From: Gigaspora rosea
Taxonomy: Eukaryota; Glomeromycota; Glomeromycetes; Diversisporales; Gigasporaceae
Direction: 5' to 3'
Assembly: GCA_003550325.1 (NCBI GenBank)
Contig: QKWP01001072.1
Span: 62,001 to 126,000 of the forward strand
DNA: 64,000 nucleotides
Shown: piece by piece, positions 11,085 to 22,625 of the stretch
How positions within the stretch are numbered: position 1 is the stretch's first letter
Layout: the number at the start of each line of letters is the position of its first letter
Notes under the pieces: generated by a model
What the model saw: the letters and a program-made list of their open reading frames with translations, nothing else
Databases searched by the model: none
Told to the model about the DNA's origin: nothing
Translations under genes and position numbers: made by a program

Positions 11085-11610
11085 TTAAATTTCGATTGTT
11101 TACTAAAAAATTTAATTTGATTGTTCTACTAAAAAATTAAATTTCGATTGTTTTACTAAAAATTTTAATTTCGATTATTTTGCTAAACAATTAATTTCGA
11201 TTACAGTACACCCTGTCAAAACCGATCCTGCCAAAACCGATAACCTTTCATAACTGATAAAAAGTTGATCCACCATATTGGTTTCATAATTAAATCCGTC
11301 ATTTCTGATAACCGATACTCAATATCGGATTTGTAAGGTAAAATTAATCGATTTAATTGGCTCAAATCCGATTTTGTGTAACTGAATATGTATGAATAAA
11401 TATAATTTGGCCAATTACAGAATTATATTTAGATAGGATCATGTGACCATTAGGCTATTAGTATTTTTAAATCAGATAACCTCTCAAAGCTGATACAAAA
11501 CCTTTTCACCATGCATACCGGTTTTGACAGGGTGTACTGTATTTTACTAAAAAATTAATTTCGATTGTTTTACTAAAAAATTTAATTTCGATTGTTACTA
11601 AAAATATCAA
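11085..11610. repeat. 27-bp minisatellite, copy A (split by the MITE)
   Basis: Repeats of TTTCGATTGTTTTACTAAAA with variable spacing, about four units before and two after the mariner MITE. The same satellite is at 58,132-58,293 and 63,107-63,291. Confidence 0.8.
11204..11539. mobile_element. Tc1/mariner-type MITE
   Basis: TIR CAGTACACCCTGTCAAAACC at both ends, flanked by TA (11,202-11,203 and 11,540-11,541). Copy B has the unoccupied site near 63,217. There is no ORF. The element splits the 27-bp minisatellite. Confidence 0.9.
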
Positions 11611-12399
11611 TTACCAATAATTGGTAACATCATGTTATTGTCCCATAGAATGTTATATCAAATAATTATTAGATGAAATGGGCAGTGATGCCGTTCGCAT
11701 GTGTTCTTTTTTCATATTATCATATTGCGCCTTCGCCGCCAGCCTTATTAATAATTAAATGTAGCGAGATCAACCGAATTTATTGACTTGACCAAGCGAT
11801 TATTTAAAAATTAGCCTTGCCTGCTGATAGTTCGTGGAGTATAAATATGTAGATTACTAATCTTTCTAACATTCATTCTTGATTATTTAGCCCATTTTAT
11901 TTAATTGTTAATCTCCAATCTTTTTTCGTATACGTGTTGAATATCGTTTCCTTATAAGTTTCAATTAAACAATTTGCGTCTTTATAACGACTGACATGAC
12001 GATTGATAAAACCCTTGATGAATCAATTTGACCATGAAATATTATAATACAGTTAACTCTCTTTCAACGGGTTTCTTTATAACGACCTCTGGATGTTGAA
12101 TGTTAAGGTATTTCAAAATCATAATTCAAAGTTTCACTCATCAATATGAAAATACAAAAAGTTTATTTGATAATGAACTGTTTTCTTGACAACATAAGCC
12201 CTTGACGATACCATTAATCAAATAAGATTTTCCTTCGACGATCTACGGATGTACTAATCCATTAATTATTCTTCAATTTAATGTTATTCATTATAACGAG
12301 GTTTGTTTTATTATTAGTCTTCTCAGTCAGCCATTTGGATGCTTCCGGGAGATAAAGCCTTCTTCGGATAATTTCGGGCAAATGTGTCGATATAAAAAC

Positions 12400-12960
12400 A
12401 TTGAAAAATGAGTAGATAAAAGAATGCAACAAAAAAAAATGTTATATGTACTGATTTATTTACATAGTGATAATAATATGCTTCATCAATCGTCATCGGT
12501 CTCATAGTTTTCGCCTTCTGTCAATTAGATTACATGATGAAATGGTTTCGTCGTTCGTCAAGTATCATTACTCGTGATACGCCACATTTTCTTTTCTTTA
12601 AAACGGGAAAGATTTTCATATGTTCTGTTTTGATCTATCTGATCCATCTATTCAGTAATAAATTATCACCACTAAAATTTTACTATTACATAATAGCAAG
12701 TCTTGCCTTAATATAACATAAAACAAGTAGGAAAATCAAAACAAACTATTTATTTTTTCAAAAAATTGTTTATTTCTCAAAAATTTGTATAAAAAATCAC
12801 TTTTTATACTCTAACAAAAAATCTTTCAAGCAATATTACCATATATTTTAATAATAACAAGCTTTATAGCAAATTCTAATTTTAGCTAGAGATGAATAAG
12901 TTTAGTTTAGTCTGTTTGGTCCTAAAGACCAGTCAATTAGTGCTTATTGGTAGTGCTCCT
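12400..12960. other. No gene seen
   Basis: AT-rich DNA. 12,725-12,850 resembles part of the GTTTATACC repeat family (see 50,045-50,300). The short ORFs at 12,323-12,505 and 12,534-12,716 have only low-complexity hydrophobic content. Confidence 0.35.
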
Positions 12961-13884
12961 ACAGACCGGACCCGATCCAGACTTTTGTCAAATCTGAGTC
13001 TGGTCTGATTTTCAAACTGGACTCAGACTTTTATATTCAGACTTTTTAGTCAAGTCTCTGTTTGGTCCAGATCTGGTCCGAAGTCTGACTGGTCTGAGTA
13101 GCATAGCGAAAGTTTATTTTGATTGGCTGTTAAAATACTCCAAAAAAATGTATATCATTCTCTGGATAAAGTATCAGCTATACCCGGGTGAATTTTATTA
13201 CTCACAAAACTTTCAAAAGATTAGTCAAATACTTTCTAAAGATGCGTATTGTGTCTTACAATATATCCATAATAACTAATTTATATTTCACAATGCATAT
13301 AATATTTTTTGTTTTAGCAATAAGTACACTATTTATTTCACAACAATACTCTAAGCTTCATGACACAATCTGCTAAATAATAATATACACAAGCATTTTT
13401 AAGCACTTTTACAATAAGATGTTGTATTTATAAACTACTCACAGCCTAAATATAATAAAAAAAATAGCGTTTGGAATATTAGTTCTAAATACATAGTACT
13501 TTTTACTTCTAAAAAACAATAGAACTAGTTTAGACAAAATCTTGCAACTTTTACTTACTAATTGCTTAGGTTGCTGAAGCACCTTCCAACCTTTCAAAAT
13601 TTTCACTTCTTATCTAGTATTTGAAGCTATTGTATCCCACTACATCCCAGGTTAAAAACAAAAAATCCAAAAGTAAAATATCAACAATTCAAGTTGGTTT
13701 CATTGGGTATTAAAAAAATTTTTTTTCATATGACATAACAATTTTTACTTATAACGTACTTTAAAAATTACAATTGCCTGTATAAAAAAAGGTTGTTGCC
13801 AATCATAATTACTCTAATTTTAGCCAATCAAAACAAACATCTGCTATGCTAGTCTGGGTTCAAATATTTGTATGTATTTTTTGG

Positions 13885-15610
13885 TGCTAAACAAGTTTAC
13901 TTAGTAAAGTTAGTATTAATTGGTAAAATTTTATGAATAATACAATTTTATAGAATTTTATTAATAAAATTCTATAAAATCTTATAATTCACAAATTTTT
14001 ATTAATTAATTCTAACTTTACACACTGAGTAAACTTGTTCAGTATTTAAAAATATATTAAGTGCTTAATTGGTTGGCCTGTATAATCAGTTGAAAATTAA
14101 TAATCAGTTGACAAAATATAAATAATATCAAGAATAAGCAAAGATTTCAAAAACAGCAAACCTATTTTTATTTACTTGAAATTCAGAGAATAGATGCATA
14201 TTTTGGATTTTGGATCAAAAAAGTCAAATTTAAGCATTTTTTCTTCAAATTTCAAGTAAAATAAAAACAACTTAGCTAATTTAATATATTTTGGAATAAT
14301 GCATTTGTTATGTCTCTGTTGCTAGAGATAGTAAAGTTCCTAGGTTCAGAATCTAAGAACCTGGCTTTAGAACCTGGTTTTTAAAAACCAAGTTTCAATT
14401 TTAAAACCTAGAGTTTTAGATTCATAATAGGTTTTTAGGTTCATGGTAGATTCTTAGTTTGAAATCAATTAATATAACTAGAAAATAGATACTAATAGTG
14501 CCCAAGTCAAAATAATAATTAATAAATACAAGTTTGCTTAGTGCATTAAATTAGAATTAATTAGTAAAATTTTGTGATTTATAAGAGTTTATAGAATTTT
14601 ATTAATAAAATTCTATAGAATCTTATATTCACAAATTTTTATTAATCAATTCTAACTTTATGCATTAAGTAAACTTTTCTAGCATCAAATTATCAGAATT
14701 ATTTATATTTTAATTGAAATTTAGCAAATAGATAATAATTTTGGATTTTTGATTAAAAAGTTAAATTTAAGCATTTTTTCTCTAAATTTCAAGTAAAATA
14801 AAAACAATATTGTTAAATTAATGTATTTTTAGATTTTGAACAAGTTTATTTAGTGCATTAAGTTAAAAATAATTAGTAGATTTTGTGAACCATAAGATTT
14901 TATAGAATTTTATTAATAAAATTCTATAAAATCTTTTGATTCACAACTTTTTACTAATTAATTCTAATTTAATGCACTAGGTAAACTTGTTCAGAAATAA
15001 AAAGATATTAAATCAGCATAATTATTTTTATTTTATTTGAAATTAAAGAATAGATACATAATTTTGAATTTTAATCAAAAAGTCAAATTTAAGTACTATA
15101 TCTAAAATAAAAATAATACTACCAATTTGATGTATTTTTAAATTCTGAACAAGTTTACTTAGTGTATAAAGTTAAAATTAATTAGTAAAAATTTGTGAAT
15201 CATAAGATTTTATAAAATTTTATTAATAAAATTCTATAAAATCTTATAATTCACAAAATTTTACTAATTAATTTCAACTTAACATACTAAGTAAACCTGT
15301 CCAAAATCTAAAAATACATTAAACTAGTAGTATTATTTTTATTTTACTTAAAATTTGGAAAAAATATGCTTAAATTTGACTTTTTTGATCAAAAATCCAA
15401 AATTATGTATTTATTTTTTAAATTTCAAGTAAAATAAAAATAATTTTGCTAAATTAATATATTTTTAGGTTCTAAACAAGTTTACTTAGTGCATAAAGTT
15501 AGAATAATTAGTGAAATCTTGTGAATCATATGATTTTATAGAATTTTATTAATAATATTCTATAAAATCTTTAAATAAATATAATTTAATGTACTAAGTA
15601 AACTTATTTT
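13885..15610. repeat. Five-fold array of ~155-bp near-perfect palindromes
   Basis: Each palindrome runs from CAAGTTTACTTAGTGCAT through ATAGAATTTTATTAATAAAA at its centre to the mirror image ending GTAAACTTG. Copies lie at about 13,885-14,040, 14,530-14,685, 14,838-14,995, 15,148-15,305 and 15,475-15,608. Between them lie related ~150 bp spacers with AAATTTCAAGTAAAATAAAA. The larger first gap is explained by other sequence at 14,323-14,500. No coding function is seen. Confidence 0.85.
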
Positions 15611-15713
15611 GCATTTAAAAATATATTAAATCATAGATATGTTTTTATTTTACTTGAAAGTTAGAAGAAAGATACTTAAATTTAACTTTTTTGATAAAAA
15701 ATCCAAAATTATA

Positions 15714-15966
15714 TGGGCTAGGTGCTGGAAAAGGAATGAAAATGACAATTTTTTCAAAAGCAATTTTTTGCATAAATCAATTTAAAATAAGATTAGGATT
15801 GTTTTGCACTTAAGACATAAAGGTAGTTGTATTAATAAAATTTTGCATTATACCTCTTTAAAGTTTGCATTTTCTTATGATTTATTATAAGATTTGCAAT
15901 ATAAAAATTGATTTTCTAAAGATCTTTTTTTTGTTAATTTCGTTCCTTTTTCCAGCACCTAGCCCA
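15714..15966. mobile_element. MITE with 22-bp TIR (TGGGCTAGGTGCTGG)
   Basis: The ends TGGGCTAGGTGCTGGAAAAG and CTTTTTCCAGCACCTAGCCCA pair. It interrupts the spacer of the palindrome array, where other copies read through CCAAAATTAT. The target duplication is short (TAT or TA-like), so the superfamily is open. Confidence 0.75.
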
Positions 15967-16019
15967 TATATTTATTCTCTAAAGAGCATTTCTATTTGTA
16001 CACATAGTGTTTGAACACA

Positions 16020-16290
16020 AATTATATATAAAAATGCAGCATGCAGATTGTTTTTTGTACAACAAATATAAAAAACAAATTAATTGTATCTTAAAATTTT
16101 GCTTAAGAAACAATCTATAGGCTCTAAAAAAAAAATATTTCTTGTAAAATTTTTGGTATAAACTATACCCCCTGCTCCATCTCAGTTTTTAATCTAATCC
16201 TAATATTAATTAAAATAGTTTTTATTTTAATAATAAATCCTTTAATTTATAAAAATTATTATACCAATGTTCAAACACCTATATAATATA
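16020..16290. repeat. GTTTATACC-family repeat, decayed copy
   Basis: Contains AAAATTTTGCTTAAGAAAC and TTTTTGGTATAAACTATAC, matching the repeats at 31,800-32,150, 50,045-50,300 and, inverted, part of 50,407-50,710. The ends GTGTTTGAACA and TGTTCAAACAC are inverted. Confidence 0.55.
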
Positions 16291-17309
16291 TGTGTATTGT
16301 GTTTTGATCCGGGAGGGATAATCAGATTAAATAGGAAAAGGGAAATAAGGTGTCGATGATATCAAGCATAGTTGGATATGGGATCATTGTATGAATATTA
16401 GTATAAAACTCAAGAATGAAGCTATTGGGGTTCTAGCTCATATTATATGAGTGACTGTAATAGTAACGATCAAAATAACCTTGCAAAATAATTACAATAG
16501 CATAGTATAGAATATAGAGTTAAATAAACTATATAATTAATAATAGCAACATTAGAGTGATAATTATATAACGTAATAGTCTGTAAGGGGTATAAATAAT
16601 AACTATAAAAATATAAGAGGAGGGGGTCTCTTTATTACTTTCACTCAAGGGTACATTTAATAAAGCAAATAAATACTTATTCTTTTATAACAAAAGAAAT
16701 AAATAAGTAAGTATTCTATTGAGACAGATTTTGGTGTAGTTAACTCTATATCACTTAATACTGTGTCATGTATTAATACAAAAATATAAATTAATTTATA
16801 TTTCTAATTATATTTTAAAGAAACCAGGTTCAGGAACCAAATTTGGGAACCAGGTTTTGGAACTTTTAAAAACTAGGTTCTTAGGTTTTTGAAATAGAAT
16901 TTAAAGGTTCCAAACCAAAAACTGAATCCAAACCAATCTAACTATCTCTATCTATTACATTAAATTTTGTTATAAGTCACATGTGATTAGTTGATTTATA
17001 TAAATTAATACAAAATAGATTTAATATAAGGTAGATATGGGTATTATTGCACATTACCCAATTATGGCAAACTGCTAATATCTTATAATCTACTGATTAG
17101 AATCATGAGATTTTAGTACCAATCAATTCATCTCAGTGAAACAAATTAATTGGTACCAAAATAGTCAAATTCTAATTAGTGTATCACAAGATATTATGAT
17201 TAAAGTAATATTTAAAGCAGATATAGATATTATGGCAATAGAAATATTGCAGTGTACAGCATTATCTTGCGAACTATCAATTAGAATTATGTAATTTTTG
17301 GTACATTCG

Positions 17310-17880
17310 ATTTATATTATTAAGACAAATCGAATAGTACCAAAATTATTTGATTTTGACTGATACTTCTTAATATATCATAATTTAACCAAAATAAGCT
17401 ATGCAAATCAAAATTCTAAAATTAACATAAAAATCATGAATAACTTCTGATAGACCATTCATAATTTTACCACCAAAATAACTGCCTTAAAAAGGCAATT
17501 TCACCAAGCCAAAATTGCTAAAATCTGATTACAGAATCACAGAATTATTAAAGTTTTATTATTATTTTGATGAAAATAGATTAGTTTAACTAATCTAATT
17601 TTCATCAAAAACAATACTAAAAACTTAGTGATTCTGTGATTGGATTTTGGTAAATTTGGGATTGCTAAAATCGTCTGGTGGTCATTTTGGTGATAAAATT
17701 ATAAAAATCAGACTGGTCTATCAGAAGTTATTTATGATTTCATATTAATTTTAAAATTTGCTTTGTGCAGCTTATTTGGTTTAAATTATAATGTATTGAG
17801 AAGTATCAGTCAAAATTACATGATTTTGGTGCTATTCAATTCATCTCAATAAGAAAATCAAATGGAACAAAATCGTTTAA
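17310..17880. repeat. Giant palindrome with ~280-bp arms
   Basis: Arms mirror each other around a centre near 17,587 (GATTAGTTTAACTAATC), including AGACCATTCATAATTTTA with its partner and ATTTGATTTTGACTGATACT with its partner. Divergence between the arms is modest. The outer DNA (17,040-17,300 and 17,880-17,930) repeats similar words, so the fold-back may be part of a larger element. Confidence 0.75.
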
Positions 17881-18965
17881 TTCTGATCAATAGATCTCAA
17901 TAGATCATGAAAAATAGTATGTGCACTATAATTGGTAGGTTGTTGCTTGATTCCATTAAAGTTAGTTCCCCGCTAGCTCATTTTTCTGATACTATATTCC
18001 TGACAGAATGTTTAGCTACAGCACTTTTTGTTAACAGAATCTTTTCTTGGCATACATTTTCGAAAAAACATTTTACTGAATGACATATTTCAAAAATCTG
18101 ATCTGACATGATATGTTTCCAATATCTTATTCTAACAAGATCTTTTTCTAATTAGAAATTTTATTTAAATAGATAGAGTAATTTATTTATCACATGATTA
18201 AGCACTTGGGCTAAATTTTATTAGAGTTAGAATTAGATTAGGGTTAGATAATCGTATAATTAGTATTCTGCAAAAGATTTGGGTCTGGTCGATGGACTTG
18301 ACCCGGACCCATAAGTATAGGACCTGGACCCATATTTAGGTCTGTCTGAGTAATACCTGGTCCAGTCTGCATGTTACAGCTTCACATTGATATAATGCTC
18401 CTGCTGCATAAAATTCTAACTTTTAAAGTACAATACCTGATATTTTCTCATAGTCATCACTTTAGATTTTCAGCCTATATTATTTATAATTGCTGTGTTT
18501 TTTGGTATAAACAATAAATTGGTTGAATATAGAAATTATATTCATGTTTAAGTTGCAATTTTAACTACAAGAACACTATCCAAAAGCCCTTTACGGCATA
18601 TATGAATCATTAATTATACATCAACGCAAGAATAATTGAATTTCTTTATATATTTAACTAATTTCCTTAATAAATAAATTAATTCAAGAGTTATAAAAAT
18701 GCTACAATATTAAATTAACCAGCTAGAAGTGGCATTTTAGTTTTAACAAACCAAATTCTAATCTGCACCAATGCTTTAAAATATTTTTATAATGTTTAAA
18801 AAACTTCAAAACTGTTTAACCCATTTTTTCATTGCTAATAGTAACAAATAAATATTTTCTTTGCAGTAAATAAATTATTGTGTTCTTTAAGTAGTCTATA
18901 AACTCTTTTTCATAAATAGAATAGTTTAAAATTGTTAAATAAAATCAAGATTATAAAGAATAAAC

Positions 18966-19985
18966 TAGTGTTCTTACTCGTTACAAAATTCTAACTCGGG
19001 TCACCCGTGGGTGGGTTACCTGAGTCACTTGGGTGAACACTAGGTAATAAAAAAAATTCTGCTACAGGTTACCCGTAAGTGGGCCACCTGGGTCATCCAG
19101 GTGAACACTAGATAATAGAAAAAATTTTGCTACAGATCTCCCGTGGGTAAGCAGTCTAATTCTAAAAAAAAAAGAAAGTAAAATTTAATGTTATTGTATC
19201 CATTTACTGTTATTTTTTTTATCCAATTTATTAATCTTCATTATAGTCAATATTGCTCAACTGATCTATCAAACTCTTTTGGAGCATAATTTAAGAATAA
19301 AATTATGTGACTACAAAAATTCATGTTCTATTGGGTTCAGTTTCAAGCAGTATTGGAAATTCAAAAAAAAATTTTATAATTTTTGTGAGCAAAATTTTTT
19401 TTTATAATGTTCATATCAAAAATAAATATGTTCATATAGTAGAATTTAAACTTTATAATATAATAACTATTTGCAATTGACCAAATGTTGATTATATTTA
19501 AAAATAAACTACTCACAGATTTTTGTGTTCAAAATTGTCCAAAAGATAGTTGATTTATGAAATATATAGTAAAATAATCTTTATATTAATAAATTATGAA
19601 TAAGAAATTATATTTATATTTATATTATGTGAACATTAAATATAAACTTTTTGATTTTTTATGTTCATACTATATGAACATACAATATAAAAACATTGAT
19701 TTTTTAAAAAAATTTATGTTCACTGTGAACACTATAAACATATGATTTCCAACACTGGTTCCAAGCAGGGTCAAACTGAGTTTCGGCAAGCAGGATAACA
19801 TTTTCAATTATAACCAACCTATATGGGTTACCCATGTGAGTGATCCACAGGTTGACCCACAGGTGACCCACGAGTTGCCCCACAGATAACCCATGTGTTG
19901 ACCACCTGGGTGGGCCATAATTCAACTTGGGTCACCTGCCCATGCCTAGGTGACCCAAATGATACTTACCTGGGTTAGAACACTA
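18966..19985. mobile_element. Non-autonomous hAT element with GGGTCACC subterminal repeats
   Basis: The ends TAGTGTTCTTACTC and the inverse of GGGTTAGAACACTA pair. The 8-bp flanks GAATAAAC and GAATAAAT (18,958-18,965, 19,986-19,993) differ once. Both ends hold clusters of CACCTGGGT / ACCCACAGG words (18,995-19,150 and 19,815-19,975), typical hAT subterminal repeats and much more GC-rich than the core. Confidence 0.85.
19348..19757. mobile_element. hAT-type MITE nested in the previous element
   Basis: TIR CAGTATTGGAAAT / inverse CAGTGTTGGAAAT. The flanks GTTTCAAG and GTTCCAAG (19,340-19,347, 19,758-19,765) match 7 of 8. The interior is AT-rich with GTTCATA repeats. Confidence 0.8.
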
Positions 19986-20276
19986 GAATAAATAACTATT
20001 AATTTTATGCTAATTGCAATTTTATTAATGAAACTAGTCAATTAATAATTGGCATAAGTTGAGAAATGACATATAAATATCATATCTGCTGATTAAATTA
20101 ATTTAATGCTTTAATTAAATACTGTATGCGCTAAATGGATTCAGAATCACCTTTCAAAATATTTTACTGATTTGTGTGAATTTAAAATTTCATTTCAACA
20201 TAAGTGTATTTAGAATTAACTTAATTGATAATCCGCCTGTCAACTAAAGAATGGGAAAAATGTAGTGTCTTCTATC

Positions 20277-20430
20277 TAAAATTTTTTTTCTTACTAAGTT
20301 AATGATACATGTCTACTAATTGAAAGTTGTAGAGCTAGTTGAAATGCATCTAACAGTAGTTAGATAATCCAAATCGGCCAAGTGGATAACAAGATATCGT
20401 TGAAAACAATTGGCTGATTATATAAAAATC
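20277..20430. repeat. Half of the palindromic repeat found whole at 39.4 kb
   Basis: Shares GAAAGTTGTAGAGCTAGTTG, CATCTAACAGTAGTTAGAT and a following CAAGATATCGTTGAAAA with either arm of 39,411-39,725. Only one arm is present. Confidence 0.6.
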
Positions 20431-20443
20431 TGTGACAGAAATT

Positions 20444-20710
20444 TAGAGGTTGCAATTGAACATGATATGACTGATTGCTTGATAATCGATCACAAAATTT
20501 TGTGTTTGATCATAATCAATCAAACTCAATGATCGATCATAGCCTTTTGATCGATTATAATTGATCAAAGGCTATAATCATTTATAAAATTAATCGATTA
20601 CAATTAGAGATTCGAACTTGATATCATATGATCGATTTCAAAAAGTTAGTTTCTATCAATTATAATAATTATAATAATTATATTCTTTAATTGATCATGA
20701 TCAATTATAT
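20444..20710. repeat. TGATCGAT-rich border (left) of a possible 4.3-kb element
   Basis: TAGAGGTTGCAATTGAACA is followed by many TGATCGAT / TGATCATA words. An inverted, related cluster lies at 24,560-24,791 and ends GATCGCAACCTCTA. The pair could be the two ends of one element enclosing the kinase array. No target duplication was found. Confidence 0.45.
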
Positions 20711-21488
20711 GCATAACCAAAAGATATACAGTATATTATTTTATAATATATGTAGTTTATTTTAATGCTCTTAAGACCCACTTTCATATTCGTACTATAC
20801 ATTTTGAATATTTGAAACAAGATTTATTCTTTTTTTGTTTGAGATCGCTATCTGAAGAAATGCATATAAAAGAAAATGATGGTATCACAAATTTGAAAGC
20901 GTTTTGTATTATAGTCCTCTAGATAATAATCTATATCTTAATCTTGATCTTGATCTTGATTTCCAATACTCCATTTTTACTCTGCTACGAAGAACTGTTA
21001 TATTTATAAGAAAAAAATTTTGCTTGGCAGCTGATCATTACAAAATTAGCTAGTAAAAAGTATCTATTACGGTTTTCGTTTCCTGTTTATTTATTAATTA
21101 TTAATAATAGTAATAAAATTGAAACTGCTATATAATAAATAAGCAATCCTTTTTTTTATTTATTACATATTAGCAACAAAAATGATAAATAAAAGAATTG
21201 ATTCTTACAAATCATTGTTTTAATTTTATATGTTCTGGGAATTAAAAATTAACACTTTTTTTATTTTTTTCCTTTGTGCATTATTAATTTATGCCTAAAC
21301 TTCGCAGAACATAACTTAAAAACACAACTAAAATTTTCAAACGATAATCTTTTTATTTTTTAATTAATCGATCTGGATTACCATGTAGTTTTATGCTACA
21401 CTATTTTGTATAGCATATAATATTTCTTTAGACATTGCCTTAAGAAAAAATTTTCCTATTTCGATATAATAAATCAGTGATTCATACC
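20711..21488. other. No gene seen
   Basis: AT-rich. A short CTTGAT microsatellite lies near 20,942-20,962. Nothing else is recognised. Confidence 0.4.
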
Positions 21489-21496
21489 AAATATAG

Positions 21497-22072
21497 TAGT
21501 GAACCAAGTCGACCTTAAAAAATCAACTTGACTAAGTCGACTTAAGTCGATTATAAAATTCGGCTATTAACCAAAAGTCGATTTCTTTATTTGCTCATAT
21601 CACGTGATATGCAACGACCAATCACAGTCTGAGTTACACATAGATTAACAAGTTACGCTTAGATTAACACTTGATTTTTGTTAATATCGATGTGTATAAT
21701 TAAACACTTGATTTTTGTTAATATCGAAGTGTATAATTAAACAATTTAATTTTATTCTACAACGAGCTATGATTACGATTTTTAAAATAATACAATTTGT
21801 ACAATGACAATTTTTTTCCATTTACGCGATATTACTGTAGATTGTTTTATTTAAACATGCTCTTCAATTTAGTATTAATATTTCTGTATTGTTTTATACT
21901 TTTAAGAGCATTGTATTAGTTTACTCAATTGCATATATGTAATTTAATATTAATTGAAATTTTTTTGGGTAATGATTTTATCCAATCGACTAAGCCGGCT
22001 TTACAAAAATCGGGTTGGTTAAGCTGAATAGTCGACTTAAGTCAATTTTACATATAACGACTTGTATCACTA
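21497..22072. mobile_element. hAT-type MITE with AAGTCGA subterminal repeats
   Basis: The ends TAGTGAACCAAGTCG and the inverse TAGTGATACAAGTCG pair. The flanks AAATATAG and ATATATAG (21,489-21,496, 22,073-22,080) match 7 of 8. Clusters of GTCGACTTAAGTCGA words lie inside both ends, and a 38-bp unit (CACTTGATTTTTGTTAATAT...) is tandemly doubled at about 21,668-21,745. Confidence 0.82.
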
Positions 22073-22144
22073 ATATATAGTTAACGATATTAAGTATTTC
22101 TTTAATTTAAGTTACTTCGCATATGCTGAATGAAGTAACATTTT

Positions 22145-22625
22145 TTAATCATTTATTCTAAAAGAAATGTGCGAAATGGAACATGCGCAAATTGCAACAA
22201 ATTTAACACATCTAAAGATTGGTGTCAAGCATGCAATTTTTAGAAAATAACACAAGGATGGACAAGTGGAAATAAGGATGTCGACGATTGCATTAAAGAA
22301 TTTCAACTTAATGCTACAAACTATGATGATATCTTTGAATGGATTCCTTTTAATAGATTAAACAATATTTGAAATAATGGTGATGGGTTTTTGGCAACCT
22401 GGAAAGATGGAATACGATATTTAAATAAAACACAATCACGTACACCATTCTATGTAGTAGATCTTAAAACATTAACAATCTCACAAAATTTATTAGATAC
22501 AATAAAAGAGGTAAATTATATTATCTATTGTATATATTGTTATTTAATTAATCACATATTTACATAAATTCTATTTATGTTTTGTAATTTTAAAAACCAT
22601 ATGCAATTAGATCGTAAACATTTCT
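22145..22625 (+). pseudogene. Kinase N-terminal fragment, array unit 1
   Basis: Encodes, in broken frames, the Cys-rich start of a Glomeromycotina-type kinase: an NGTCANCNKFNTSKDWCQACN-like Cys pair region, then WTSGNKDVDDCIKEFQLNATN, EWIPFNRLNNI, and DGFLATWKDGIRYLNK to a donor after LLDTIKE (GTAAAT). In intact family members (from memory) the EWIPF stretch leads into the glycine loop GxGGFGxV; here that loop is missing. The catalytic lobe is absent: the unit is followed, after its intron, by the next copy. Confidence 0.7.

Larger units (their letters stand above)
9690..12390. repeat. Segment X, copy A (3' part of the large repeat)
   Basis: Closely similar to 62,236-64,000 (copy B) and, more distantly, 57,240-58,520 (copy C). 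The first part reads on the + strand as PQTPQEIRNVARRLARNKS followed by a GTAAGT donor, which looks like an exon of an unidentified repeated protein. The rest is AT-rich with a 27-bp minisatellite. Copy A is longer because of elements at 10,466-11,005 and 11,204-11,539. The segment continues to a CAGTTAACTCTC motif near 12,050 that looks like a pogo-type end. Confidence 0.7.
14323..16950. mobile_element. Candidate hAT element with AACCTGG / CCAGGTT subterminal repeats
   Basis: The ends TAGAGATAGT and ACTATCTCTA are inverted. The flanks TCTGTTGC (14,315-14,322) and TCTATTAC (16,951-16,958) match 6 of 8. Inside each end is a cluster of AGGTTC / AACCTGG words in opposite orientation (14,335-14,460 and 16,815-16,910). 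The element would span four of the five palindromes, which is odd, so the pairing of ends is tentative. Confidence 0.5.
12965..18375. mobile_element. Candidate large element bounded by GTCTGG-rich ends
   Basis: 12,970-13,100 is packed with GGTCTGGTCC / AGTCTGACT words, and 18,270-18,375 contains inverted counterparts (GACCCGGACCC, TGGTCCAGTCTGCA). Such mirrored subterminal clusters suggest the two ends of one DNA transposon. The outer TIR is poor (CAGACCGGACC with CAGACTGGACC) and no target duplication was found, so a coincidence of two fragments is possible. Confidence 0.3.

Noticed and set aside
12323-13376. Three ~60-aa hydrophobic ORFs
   Set aside because: Low-complexity F/I/Y/L translations expected from AT-rich DNA; no start context, intron or paralogue support.
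13885-15610. Regularly spaced palindromes as a CRISPR array
   Set aside because: Units are ~155 bp palindromes with related, not unique, spacers, in eukaryotic DNA without cas genes.
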